Made by a program: the position numbers and the translations under genes. The notes beneath the pieces are model-generated. The model had not been told where the DNA came from, did no database searches, and saw nothing but the letters and a program-made list of their open reading frames with translations. Positions 12,933-25,700 of a DNA stretch of 64,000 nt are shown here, one piece after another. Within the stretch, counting starts at the first letter, position 1. Every line of letters starts with the position of its first letter. The stretch lies in assembly GCF_932526225.1 (NCBI RefSeq), contig NC_064043.1, positions 5,387,501 through 5,451,500 on the forward strand. The letters are read 5' to 3'. The DNA is from Nematostella vectensis. Taxonomy: Eukaryota > Cnidaria > Anthozoa > Actiniaria > Edwardsiidae.

Positions 12933-13098
12933 AGGAGGAAAAAAAATGGAGATGTTTTACGAAATTTGAAGACTATTATAATTATTATTAGAGTGCGTGT
13001 ATTAGGATAACCTATAGCATGTACTGTTTGGGTGTCTACACTGTGAATTTTTTTTCACTTTGCCTAGTTGATCTTGCAAAGTTTATCATGCTGATTAT

Positions 13099-13258
13099 TA
13101 AGGGCCCCCGAATGGTCTTTGGCGAGCACTTTTAAGCTTGCGAGCACCCCGTTTTTTATGCGGAGCATTTTTAAGCGGGAAAAATTGCGCGAGCATGCGA
13201 GCATTGGCCAAAAACTGCGAGCACATCGAAATTTCGGGGGACCATTCGGGGGCCCTTA
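13099..13258. mobile_element. Short MITE, ends AAGGGCCCCCGAATGGTC
   Basis: The terminal inverted repeats are about 18-19 bp and essentially perfect. The interior repeats the word 'gcgagca'. It is about 160 bp and non-coding. The AT-rich flanks make the target duplication ambiguous. Confidence 0.8.
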
Positions 13259-13792
13259 TTATCTTTGCTCCTTTAGGGAATTCTTGTAACGTGTTTCAGT
13301 CAGCCAATCGATAGCGTCGCAAAACAGGTGTTTTTATTCAAACTCAGAACTATTTATACGTCAGAGGGCAGTTTTTAATATTCTTCTGTGAAGTCGCTAT
13401 GATACCATAAAAATATATTTATTTACTCTTAGACATTTACTCACAGAAAGGCGTACTGATAAAAAGAAAGGGCCCCTGAATTTATTATTTAAGCTTTCCT
13501 TCCATATTTTGAATTTTTCATTTCCCAAACTTTACTTGTCAACTGTTTCAAAGTTAGTTTTGAAGTTAATGCATTGCGGAAAATGCGTAATTCTCGATAT
13601 AAATAATTAATTAGTAAGTCGACAGGATAACTTCGCAAAAACACCTTGCATGCGAACTACTTTTGAACTGTCATCGTTCAGACAAAATTTTAGAAGTGCA
13701 AACCTCTGGACTCTTCGCGTCTGTTTGACCGATTCGCCGTTCTTGGAGTATTTCCACCTTTTATACACGTTTTCATCCGAGGTGTTGCCAAG

Positions 13793-16700
13793 ATGGGGCT
13801 GTCAAAGCAGTTTTTTGGAAAGGTTAGTTTCAATATTCGTTTCGATATAATGAATTTACTCATTTGAAAATATCATAGGGTATGTAAACATGGGATTTCT
13901 CACTTTAATTTCGTTTTTTGCAGGATTTTCTGCCGTTTATCGTATTTGCTGTTTGCTGTTTGGGTCAAAGTCCCACAGGTAACGTTTTGAGATAAATTTT
14001 TTTCGAAGTTTTTCTTTTCGAAGTGTTTCTTCTTACAGCACACAAATTAATTCTGGAATATTCCGTGCTAAATCAACACAGTATTGAAATATTTGACTAC
14101 ATTTAGTCAATAAATGATTTTGAAGCTAAAAGCATGTTTCCTCTCTATTTGGTTTTATGTTAACATACTTGGTGAGCTTCCGATTCAATTTAGAAGATGT
14201 TTTTCACTTTTGTAACTTCCTGTTTTCCTATATAATGTAGGTTTAAACCGAGTCACTTATGAATCCCCAGGTTGGCCTTTGTTTGAGCGTTAAGGGTGTT
14301 TTGTAGTATTTCTGCAGACTAAAATATACTGAGTCAACTCATCACATCTATTATTTTTATTTCTTTTCATCATCGCATTGCTTGAAAGCCTCTGGGCTAT
14401 ATTATGTTTTTATCATGTCGTTTGCTTCGAGTTTTAGTTTTAGTTTCTCTCTGTTTAATTTATTCCCGAAACATTGCCAGAACATCAGCAAGAAAAGAAT
14501 TTTCGCACATCAGATTAATAATAATACTTTTTTTCTTGGTAAAAAAAAAAAACTAAAAGAGAAATAAAGCCAGCAATTACATGTCAATTTTTTGCCTAGG
14601 AAAAATACTTGTCATAGTACTTAGTATGAATTAAATACGAAAGCTTTCTTCTGTATATCGGTCTGGAATTATTGTGTCGGACGATATAGAATTCTGTGAA
14701 GGGAAAGAGGGGCGCAAATAAAGTTAAAATGTTTTTTTGTATAGTTGAAATCGAAATAGTTTAGCTTTTGTAAAAAAAAAGATATAAAATATAATACGTA
14801 TATTTGTTACACAAATTTGTAGTGTCAATACCGCCAGGAAACGCTGGCAAGACATTGGCCCAGCAATGTTGGCGCAGTTTGAACGCCGTGCTGGCGCGAG
14901 CTGGTAAGTGTTGGCGAAATTTTGATCGAGTTCAAACTTTTGGCCAACACTTCGCCAACATTTACTTTGTCATTCGAGCATATCACAGCTTTGTTGGCGC
15001 AGTTTGCACACAAACCCAACAATGCTGGGCTCATTTGCATCGTTTCCATAGTGAAAAATAGGTCGCGTCCAAATAATATTGTCATATCAAAAAGAAAAAA
15101 CCTTACCGCATCTTTAGATAAAGAAAACATCGCAAATGTTTGTCGCAAATGTATGACTGAAGTATCATGCAAAACACAATCCCACGTGCTACTTTCTAAT
15201 TATCAGATTAAATTCATTGTTTTTTGTCACTCGAAGTCGTAAACATGGCGCCCGCTACAACATCAGGGGAAAAATAGACCCAAATTTAACCGAAAGCCAG
15301 CGGAATCGTGGGTTGCCTTTTGAAAACACAAGTAAAATGGTGAGGTCTTGGGTTACCTTTGGTCCCGTCATGCATCAAAAGCCAGTCACGCGTGTACTTA
15401 TTACCAACATGCTGGCCATGTGTTGGGGAAGTTTGCACACCGGCCTAACTCCGGCCCAGCACTCCGCCAGCATCGCTGGCAGGGCTTTAGAGAAAAAAAT
15501 CAATCATGCAGTTCGGGACTGTTATTTGAAAAATAGTGTTGATGAGAGTGTTATGCCCCTTTGGTTATATGCTGCCAAGTAGGAGACTGAAAAAGAACCT
15601 ATCTTATTCTACACCGGTCCCACAATTGCAATTATCCCACGAGGAATATACTCTCCCCAATGTCGAAAGCCACGGGATTTAAACCTCTAAAACCCTTGTC
15701 CTCTATCGAAATGCGATGCCCGTACCACTGGGCTTATAGAGAGGCTGGTTCTTTTGACGTAAGCGCAAGCGCAGCGCTCGTAATTTTCCGATTTTCACTA
15801 AACGCCAGCGCAAGCGCAGCGCACGTAATTTTCCGATTTTCACTGAACGCCAGCGCAAGCGCAGCGCACGTAATTCTCCGATACTCAATGGAACGCAAGC
15901 GTAAGCGCAAGAGCAGGGGAACGCAACTGCTTGATTTTCTTGCGCTACACTAAGCAATCATGGGCTAAAGACAACAAAGGTGTATCTGCTTTCTCTAAAA
16001 CACATTGAAAGACAATGTTGCCCGAATGTTGTACAAAATGGAGTATGCGGCCAAAAACAATGTCAGTTTAGACTTACCACTATGATCCCCATCATGCCTT
16101 AGTATAAGTAATGTCTCTTCTGTAAGAAAATCATTGGTTAATTTGGGAAATATATTGGAATGTTCATAAAAAACTGTCTGTCCATATGTTAAATACTATT
16201 ATTTATCGGTTACCGATAAATAAAATAAAACAGTAGCACATCAAATACGGATGATTAAATGTTATCCTTCGAGAACATGAATGAAATCGGACAAGATTTG
16301 AGACTACTAGACGAGATTTGAGACTGCTAGACGTTAATTTTATAACGAATAAATTGAAAAAAATGCTTTAAAGAATTACTAACGGGCCTCCTTAAGGTAT
16401 CTAATGCTATGAGCTTTTTCCCTCAGACAGTATGCTTTCGCTGGGGTCATGATACGCCTTTCCCTGCTTAACATTCTTCATATTATATCCAGTGTCATCC
16501 TCACTGAGCGCCTCCCCTAACTCAACTCTGAACTCAACCGAGGTACAACCGACGCCTACCACCACCGCTTCTCACACCGCCTCGTTAGAAGCGAGCATCA
16601 ATCAATCCGCCTCCATCTCCGCACAAGGAGTAAACGGTGCTTCCATCAATGCTACTGCCACTAGTGGCCTGGTACCCAGCTCCTCTGTATCTGGTCAGGG

Positions 16701-19700
16701 TCAGGGTCACGGATCCGGTACAACTACCTCAGCGCCGACAACTTCAGCTTTGAGTTCAGAGGAACAAGCCTTCAATAACAATGTGGATCAGGCGTACTCG
16801 AAAGTAAAGGTGAAAAGAATTAATGAAATAAAGCACGTTGAAAGAAATACACACACATATATCAGGTCTGTTGACAGGATTCTATGAAAGATGGTGCGTA
16901 GACATAGTTATGATATTCGAAAATTCCCAGATTTGTCAATGAGGGATGTGTGCGTGCCGTTTGTACCCAACCCTGGCTCCTTGCCTTCATTTTGTACATC
17001 TTTTATGATTCTATTTTTGCCACTAAGTCCCAAAATAACAAGAGCACCGTAGCTAAGTGAAACTACTTTCGTTTGGCGTGGGTGATAACATTCACCCAAA
17101 TCAAGTAATCGTCAATTATTTTTCTATATAGAACATGTTTCAACATCCAAAACTCTAGAAAAGGGTCCTAGAACACCATAAGTATAGTACTGGAAATTAC
17201 CTAAAGTGTGTGTATGTGGGTGGGGGGGGGGGGGTTGGGGTGGGGGGTGTCGGTGAGACGTCAGTTCTCCCAGCCCCCCCCCCCCCCCCCCCCCCCGATC
17301 CGTTGCTATCTTGAATTGGGTCTTTACGACCTATTGACATATTATGACTGTTTGTTTCAGATGAACCTGACGACTAAACTGGATCCAATGGAAACAATAG
17401 AACGAGACAAGACTTTCCTGTACAAATTGAACGAGTTCATGGAATCGGCCCCCTCCCTGGAGCGGGAACTCATCGCCTTGAACAAGTCTTTGGAACTCGT
17501 GAAAGTTGACCAATTTTCAGGTATTGCTTATCTTCAAGCATAACTCAGACAAAATTACGATATAACGGCTCTTTTAGTTAGAAATTAAGCTTTACGCCGA
17601 GGGTTGCAAAAAGCTTTAGACTCCGACCTACCCAAGCCTCGCTTTCGCGCTCAAACATCACAGGACCCCCATCATGGAAAAAGGCCCATTCGGATCAGTT
17701 CATTGTTTAAATCGTTCACGATTCTTGCCCAGACCTCTTAATTCTTGAGTACTAAAGCTTGATTTCTTTTTTTCATAGCTGTCCAAGTGAAAAGCATCCC
17801 GGATTGTCTTACTCCCTCTAATAATATTTTTCCCAAAAAGTCGGTCGCCGAAAACATTGACAATAGCTTCGGCACAACGTCCATTCAGCAGACATTTACT
17901 TGTCCAGTTATCATCAAGAACGGTAAGGAAATGAACATATTACTTTGGGCCTCAAACTCGTACATACTCCACACATATCGGGGGTTTGAGGTTGAGTCAT
18001 CCGAGTTAAAATATGCCATTCGTTAGAAAACTTGCACAGTTTATCATGTAACGATTATTGTTTTGTATTGCATTTACTTAAAATTTAAAAAAAGTTCAAA
18101 CATAAATCAATACCAGTTCGAGTTAGTGGTTCTCTAGTCTTTGTCAAAGTATCATATAAACCGTTTCTCCCAACCCCCCACCCCCTCTATCTCATTAGAG
18201 TATAAAACTCCGTTATTCCTCCAACACCACCAAGAGTGTTAGTGCATGTTACCCTAGTGAATAACACCACCAAGAGTGTTAGTGCATGTTACCCTAGTGA
18301 ATAACACCACCAAGAGTGTTAAGAGTGTTAGTGCATGTTACCCTAGTGAATAACACCACCAAGAGTGTTAAGAGTGTTAGTGCATGTTACCCTAGTGAAT
18401 AACACCACCAAGAGTGTTAGTGCATGTTACCCTAGTGAATAACACCACCAAGAGTGTTAAGAGTGTTAGTGCATGTTACCCTAGTGAATAACACCACCAA
18501 GAGTGTTAGTGCATGTTACCCTAGTGAATAACACCACCAAGAGTGTTAAGAGTGTTAGTGCATGTTACCCTAGTGAATAACACCACCAAGAGTGTTAGTG
18601 CATGTTACCCTAGTGAATAACACCACCAAGAGTGTTAGTGCATGTTACCCTAGTGAATAACACCACCAAGAGTGTTAGTGCATGTTACCCTAGTGAATAA
18701 CACCACCAAGAGTGTTAGTGCATGTTACCCTAGTGAATAACACCACCAAGAGTGTTAGTGCATGTTACCCTAGTGAATAACACCACCAAGAGTGTTAGTG
18801 CATGTTACCCTAGTGAATAACACCACCAAGAGTGTTAGTGCATGTTACCCTAGTGAATAACACCACCAAGAGTGTTAGTGCATGTTACCCTAGTGAATAA
18901 CACCACCAAGAGTGTTAGTGCATGTTACCCTAGTGAATAACACCACCAAGAGTGTTAGTGCATGTTACCCTAGTGAATAACACCACCAAGAGTGTTAGTG
19001 CATGTTACCCTAGTGAATAACACCACCAAGAGTGTTAGTGCATGTTACCCTAGTGAATAACACCACCAAGAGTGTTAGTGCATGTTACCCTAGTGAATAA
19101 CACCACCAAGAGTGTTAGTGCATGTTACCCTAGTGAATAACACCACCAAGAGTGTTAGTGCATGTTACCCTAGTGAATAACACCACCAAGAGTGTTAGTG
19201 CATGTTACCCTAGTGAATAACACCACCAAGAGTGTTAGTGCATGTTACCCTAGTGAATAACACCACCAAGAGTGTTAGTGCATGTTACCCTAGTGAATAA
19301 CACCACCAAGAGTGTTAGTGCATGTTACCCTAGTGAATAACACCACCAAGAGTGTTAGTGCATGTTACCCTAGTGAATAACACCACCAAGAGTGTTAGTG
19401 CATGTTACCCTAGTGAATAACACCACCAAGAGTGTTAGTGCATGTTACCCTAGTGAATAACACCACCAAGAGTGTTAGGGCATGTTACCCTAGTGAATAA
19501 CACCACCAAGAGTGTTAGTGCATGTTACCCTAGTGAATAACACCACCAAGAGTGTTAGTGCATGTTACCCTAGTGAATAACACCACCAAGAGTGTTAGTG
19601 CATGTTACCCTAGTGAATAACACCACCAAGAGTGTTAGTGCATGTTACCCTAGTGAATAACACCACCAAGAGTGTTAGTGCATGTTACCCTAGTGAATAA

Positions 19701-22700
19701 AACCACCAAGAGTGTTAGTGCATGTTACCCTAGTGAATAACACCACCAAGAGTGTTAGTGCATGTTACCCTAGTGAATAACACCACCAAGAGTGTTAGTG
19801 CATGTTACCCTAGTGAATAACACCACCAAGAGTGTTAGTGCATGTTACCCTAGTGAATAAAAAATAAAAAAAAAACTCGGGGATCATACAATTTGTCTAC
19901 CTCATAATTTCTAGACACGAGCCCGAGTGTTTCCCGAAGTCGCCGCCGGAGAGACGTCGAGATCTCGATTGAGCTCGAGATGAACCACGACGATGATGAG
20001 ATGTCCGATTACTATAGGAACGTGAATCGCTATCTTCGTAGTAGACGTGAGGTGCAAGCGTCGCTTAGCAACACCACGTGCAAGCCACTCCCTTGTAACG
20101 GTGAGTGACATCAAGTATAGCCTTGTTATTCTTTAACTTTCCTGGGCTGATAAGCTCAGATCATTTGATGTATTTCTTATCGAATGGATATTGCAAGTAG
20201 ATATATGAAATCAAGGGTGCAATAAGCTAAACTTGTTAAACCTGTCCGGTATCTGACAGAATAATTTGTCCAGTCTTCTCGAGGGAGGCCTTAATTTTTA
20301 ATATATATAAATAAAAAACAGATGGGAAGGGATAGACGTCATATGCTTGCTGCGAATAAGCAAATAAGCGAAGAGGTAGATGCAAGCACAGGAAGTAGCG
20401 AAATGGCGCTTTTTCCCTCCGTCTCCGACTTTTTTCACACGCGCGTAAGCTCTCAAGTCTCCTGCTCCGTCTCCTGACCTGGTAAAAGCCGGTAAAAAGT
20501 GTGGGTTAATATTTGCCTTTATATATTTTTTCCAGTGACACGTATCCAGATAAAGATGAAGTTTCCCGCTATGAACTGGTCAAAGACACTTGAGGACGAG
20601 AACTCGGCAGACTACACGATGCTCAACGACAAACTGAAATTTGCGGTACGAATACCCCGCATCATACGCACACAAAAAAAACGAAACTGTAGGAATACCT
20701 ATTTTATACTCGAACTCGTATAACTCGAACACACTGCAACTTTATTTTAGAGAGTAATTTTCAGCCATTTCTACTCGGATAAATTCCCTGTTGAAACTGA
20801 GTTTGAATTCCCTCGAAACTTGACCTTGTTTTTAAGTGATTTTTATCAAAGCACCTTTCGGTCACAGAACTGTCATTTGACGTTCGCCTTTGGCACTGAC
20901 ATTGTGTTTTTTTAAATTGGCATTTTAATGGTTTGATGCCGTTTTATCTTCTTTTAAACTCTAGCTTCATGCAGCGTCCGATGAACGATTCAACGGGACC
21001 CTGAACTACACATACCACAAAGCTATTTTCAGGTACCTGCGGTATACTATTAAGAGTACTGCTATAACCATATGAATTAGGCCTTACAGTGCGCCGCGCG
21101 CTACCGTGACCACCTTGGTAGTTTTATTGAGCACGCCAATAAGGATGCGAGAAACGTGCTATCTGATACGACGCGCGCTACCGTGACCACCTTGGTAATT
21201 TTATAAAGCAAGCCAATAAGGATGCGAGAACGTTACCTGATTGACCTGATCGATTAGCTTCAGTGTGCATCAGAACACGACAAAACATTCCGGTATCAAG
21301 CTCATGTCAGTTAACACTTCCTATTATTGACGTTAGGCTAGCTGTCTTAAAACTTTGTCTTGTTGACCATGTTAGCGTGCGTTGCTATATAACGCTAGGT
21401 GATTATTAGTATTAGGGACCTTCTTCAACGATGACGAGGACGTGAACGACCACGGCAGAAAACAATGGAATTTGATTCAGAATTGAAGGAGCACGTGAAA
21501 ATGTGTTCTGTCTGATAAATTTCAGCCGTTTTCCACCTTACTACGACATGAAAATTCACAATTTCACGGTCAATTGAGGACGCGCATGTTTGCACTGTAA
21601 ATTCCTCTACTTAGGTTCGTTACTTTAGAAATGATGTCCTTAGCTTATTTTTATCTGTCTCTGACTATATAGTTTTGCTTTTTCCATTGCCCCTAAATTG
21701 GAATTGATCGCGTTGTGTCGTCGTCCTTGCTTAAGGTCGCTATTGAAGACAGCGAACACGATAATTATAACTACGGTGGTGAGCGTGTGGTTATACTGGT
21801 GATGACGGGCGATGATACGGGGACAGCAATGATGATGATAATTATATTATGCTGATAGTGATGATAATTATATTATGCTGATAGTGATGATAATTATATT
21901 ATGCTGATAGTGATGATAATTGTATTATGCTAAAAGTGATGATGGGATGGTGATGGTGATAGTACCGATGATGATTCATATGAAATGATGGTGGTGAAGA
22001 TTATGATGGTGATGATGCTCCTACTGCTAAGCCCATGTGGGGACTCTCCAGAAATGTAGACGGGGGTGATCGTCACATCTTTAGGGTATCAAATTTCGAC
22101 CAACTGCCATCCTATAGGGGGTGTTTAAAGAATTTTTCTGATTCTGCCGTCTCTAAGGGTATAAAATTCCACCAACTGCTATCCCTTATAGGGTGTTTAA
22201 GGTTTTTTTTTTTTCGATTGTGCTTTTGTATTGCTCACGCTAATGCTCGCCCGATACGTATTTCAATTAACCAATAGTCAACTGGTCATACTTCCGGCTT
22301 TATTGTCGGTAACAATACAAGGTGTCCACCTGCCAATTAGAACGGAAGAGAGATGTGCTTGATGGCGATGGCTCAAGGACCGCAATAAAGTTCAGAAAAA
22401 TTTAAAAAAAACTGCGAATGTCTTTGTGTTATACTGCTATCTCTTATGTGTAAAAATTCCCTCGACCACACCCAATTTGCCATTTCCTAGTAAGTAACAA
22501 TTGCTGTTGACCACAACCAAGGCGCCTTCGCTTAGGGTTAAAGTTGATTTTACCGATGATCACCACCGTCTGTATTTGTCAGAGTCCCCCCCCCCCCCCC
22601 CCTTGGGATGCTAAGCATCGTTACAGTAATTGGTGCTAATGATGATTATGACGCATTAATTTGATTTATTTTACAGCTCTGGCAGTGTCGTGGCCTTGAT

Positions 22701-25700
22701 TTACGTGGATGTCCCGTCGCCGTTCAAGGATCAGTACATCGCACTGTTTGACACGATTGTGAAGAACCAGACATTTGCAGGCGAGAATACTATGCCTTCC
22801 TTTGTCACCATCGGTGATGTCGTTGTAGGTAAGTCTCGGAACTAGCTCCCAGGCTATAAGCAAAAAACCACAATTGTCTTTTCGCGAATGTACTTGCTTA
22901 TTGATAAAGAAAACTGCCAAATTCCACGTTACTATCAGCTAATCTATCCCAACTAGGCACCCATCTTGAGAAGACCCTGGGAACGAGAAAGAAGCAACTC
23001 AGTTTAAAAGGAGATTATAGATAGGCTTGAAGCCGCATTGTCCCTGATTGGACATAAAAAATCCATTGGGGCCAATAATCCGTGGTATTATTTTCGGAAC
23101 AGTGCTAACTCACATTCTTGAGTAGTCCGTATCTTTACTGACGAGTAAGTCAGTCACAACAGGTGGGGGGGGGGGGGGGGGCGTGAAGTCTGAAAATGTT
23201 TTTTTTTGACACCGCAACTGGCACGTCAAACCTATGCCATCATTTTTTGTAATCATTGACCAAAGTCTTACAGCGCCTTCTTATAATTGCTACTATTTCC
23301 CAGTGGACGGTGACTGGACCGTGTGGGGTCCCTGGCAGGATAACTGTGATTCGAACTACGAGCAGACACGACAACGATCCTGTACCAGCCCTTCACCAGC
23401 CCATGCAGGCAAGAAGTGCTCGGGAGACGCTGTAGAGAAACGCAAATGTTGTAAGTAACTCTGTTTGATTGTGCTAGTCTCAAGGCTATGATTCTTTGTC
23501 CTAATAGATAGATACATTTTCATTGACAGCCAGTTCTGGAGTAAAACAACACCACCCAACCCTATGGCAGTAGTATTTTCTTTCATTTGAGCTGACTTTT
23601 CAGTCGAGTGATGTGATTCTTCTCAAAACCCGGAACCCCCCCCCCCCCCCTTCCTGTTACGCATCGGCATTTTTAGCGAATTATATTAGATTCGCTTGAA
23701 CAAAAGCACTGCCAATTTGAATAAAAAATCTATTCAATGTATTTCTTAACCGCATTTCTCTCTAGCATGCAATGCGATATTGGAATCCGGAGGCAACATT
23801 ACTTCGCCCTTCTACCCTAGCAATTACCCCACCAATGTGTTGTGCAAGTGGACTTTGGTCGTCCCTATCAACTACACCGTCGAGCTCAACATCGCAGACT
23901 TCCAACTGGAAAAGGACAAGAAATGCTTTTACGATTACATCCGAGTCCTCGACGGAAACACCACGGACGCTGCCGAACTGTTGCCGAGGACGTGCGGAAC
24001 GCTGGGTAGTCGGAAGATCGTGTCAACGGGAAGGATCCTGATGCTCGAGTTTCACTCGGATCGCGACGTGATAGCGAAGGGTTTCCGAGCAGAGTGGAAG
24101 AAAGTCGTGATGAAAGTCCCTGGTAGGTCATGGTTCGTAAGGCTTAAATCCGAACTAAAAATTCTGATTTGGGGCAATAGAGCATATCCATTGCATGGAG
24201 GGAATGATGTTCAAAAGCACCCATTTTAATCGGCTGATTTGGGGAAGCTGTTGTAATTATTTTCGATTGAAGGCGGTTATTTTGAGATTTCATCTCATAA
24301 TTCTTCCAATATTAGTCTAAAACAAAAACAATGCTGTGGATGACAAGGGCCCTTAAATAAACACCACGTATATAAGAAATCCCACAGAGTTTGTAGTGTC
24401 TATTTCCAAAGTACCCTTGTTTGTTGAATATGCATTGATTTATATCATATATAATTTGTAGTGAAAAAAACGATCGAGTACGTGCCCCAGAACGTCTCTT
24501 TCACCAACCTGATAACGTGCCCCTCGTTCAACGGCACCGCTGTCCCCATCGGAAGGGGAACCACCTGCCCGTCATACAGGTAACTATGACAACGCTTTCA
24601 TTTGCGTAGTCACATGTTACGCAGACCCACAAGCGTTCAGAGGATTGAAACCTCATGCATACGTCACGAGGTTCCGTTGCCCACAATTTACTTCATAATC
24701 CGCTATTAGGTAAGAGACCACTAGCCTGAAGATAACATTATTCTCCATGGTTCTTTTTGTCACAAGCTAGATATAATGAAATAAATACTTTCAGTCCCTA
24801 CCATGCGACGCGCGCTACCGTGGCCACCTTGGCAGTTTCTGAAGTAGGCCAATAAGGATGCGAGAAACGTACTCTCTGATTCGACGCGCGTTACCGTGGC
24901 CACCTTGACAGTTTTGTGAAGTAAACCAATAAGGATGCGAGAAACGTACTATCTGATACGACGCGCGCTACCGTGGCCAGCTTGACAGTTTTGTGAAGTA
25001 AACCAATAAGGATGCGAGAAACGTACTATCTGATACGACGCGCGCTACCGTGGCCACCTTGGCAGTTTCTGAAGTAGGCCAATAAGGATGCGAGAAACGT
25101 ACTCTCTGATTCGCACCAACGCTACTAGCCAACTAACGTGACAAAGAAATGCTTTAGTGCACACAAGAAAATAATGTAGTCCTCCTAGTTATAAAGTCGG
25201 TGTCAATCGATTATTGGCCAACTCTTTTAAAAACGTTATCTTGGAGGCCACGGTAGCCCGAGTCGCACATAACTTGGCTCACATGGAACATTTATCTCTG
25301 CGCAAGCTAGATGCGCAGCTGGCAGCCTAGTCCATTTAAGTTAACACACCATGATTACTTTTTTAAGCCCCGAGATTGGCTGCATTTTCGACAAGCCCGT
25401 GTTTCTCATCTCTTGCTTCATTGGTGTGCACATGAGCCGTAATGATCTACCGCTTACCGGCGACAATACAGTGAAAATCACATTGCAGCACCTGATGGTA
25501 TGTTTGTAGGAAATATGTTTTAGCTTTATTATTATACCGCTTTGTGTGCAAGATTCGAGTATATGTGTTATACTTTTTAAAGAAGACGATTAAATAATAT
25601 TCACTTTAAATTATTGTTTACTGTAATAGTCGGTCTTGTTTTTGGACTGTGTTTGGAATTTCTTATTTCTCCCTCGGAAAATGATGTTTTCGAGAGTTAA

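Larger units (their letters stand above)
20536..22828 (+). other. SEA domain exons (7-9) of the GPCR
   Basis: Three exons encode an alpha/beta segment of about 110 residues ending in 'SSGSVVALIYVDVPSPF'. Gly357-Ser358-Val-Val matches the G|SVV autoproteolysis motif of SEA domains in mucins and some adhesion GPCRs (family knowledge). Whether cleavage occurs is inference. Confidence 0.7.

Noticed and set aside
14804-15582. Overlapping open frames of 85-121 aa
   Set aside because: They lie in a repeat cluster with inverted segments in a GPCR intron. No domain or splice-consistent chain was found.
18217-19860. CRISPR-like regular repeat array
   Set aside because: Units are contiguous with no unique spacers, and the locus is an intron of an animal gene. 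It is a satellite.
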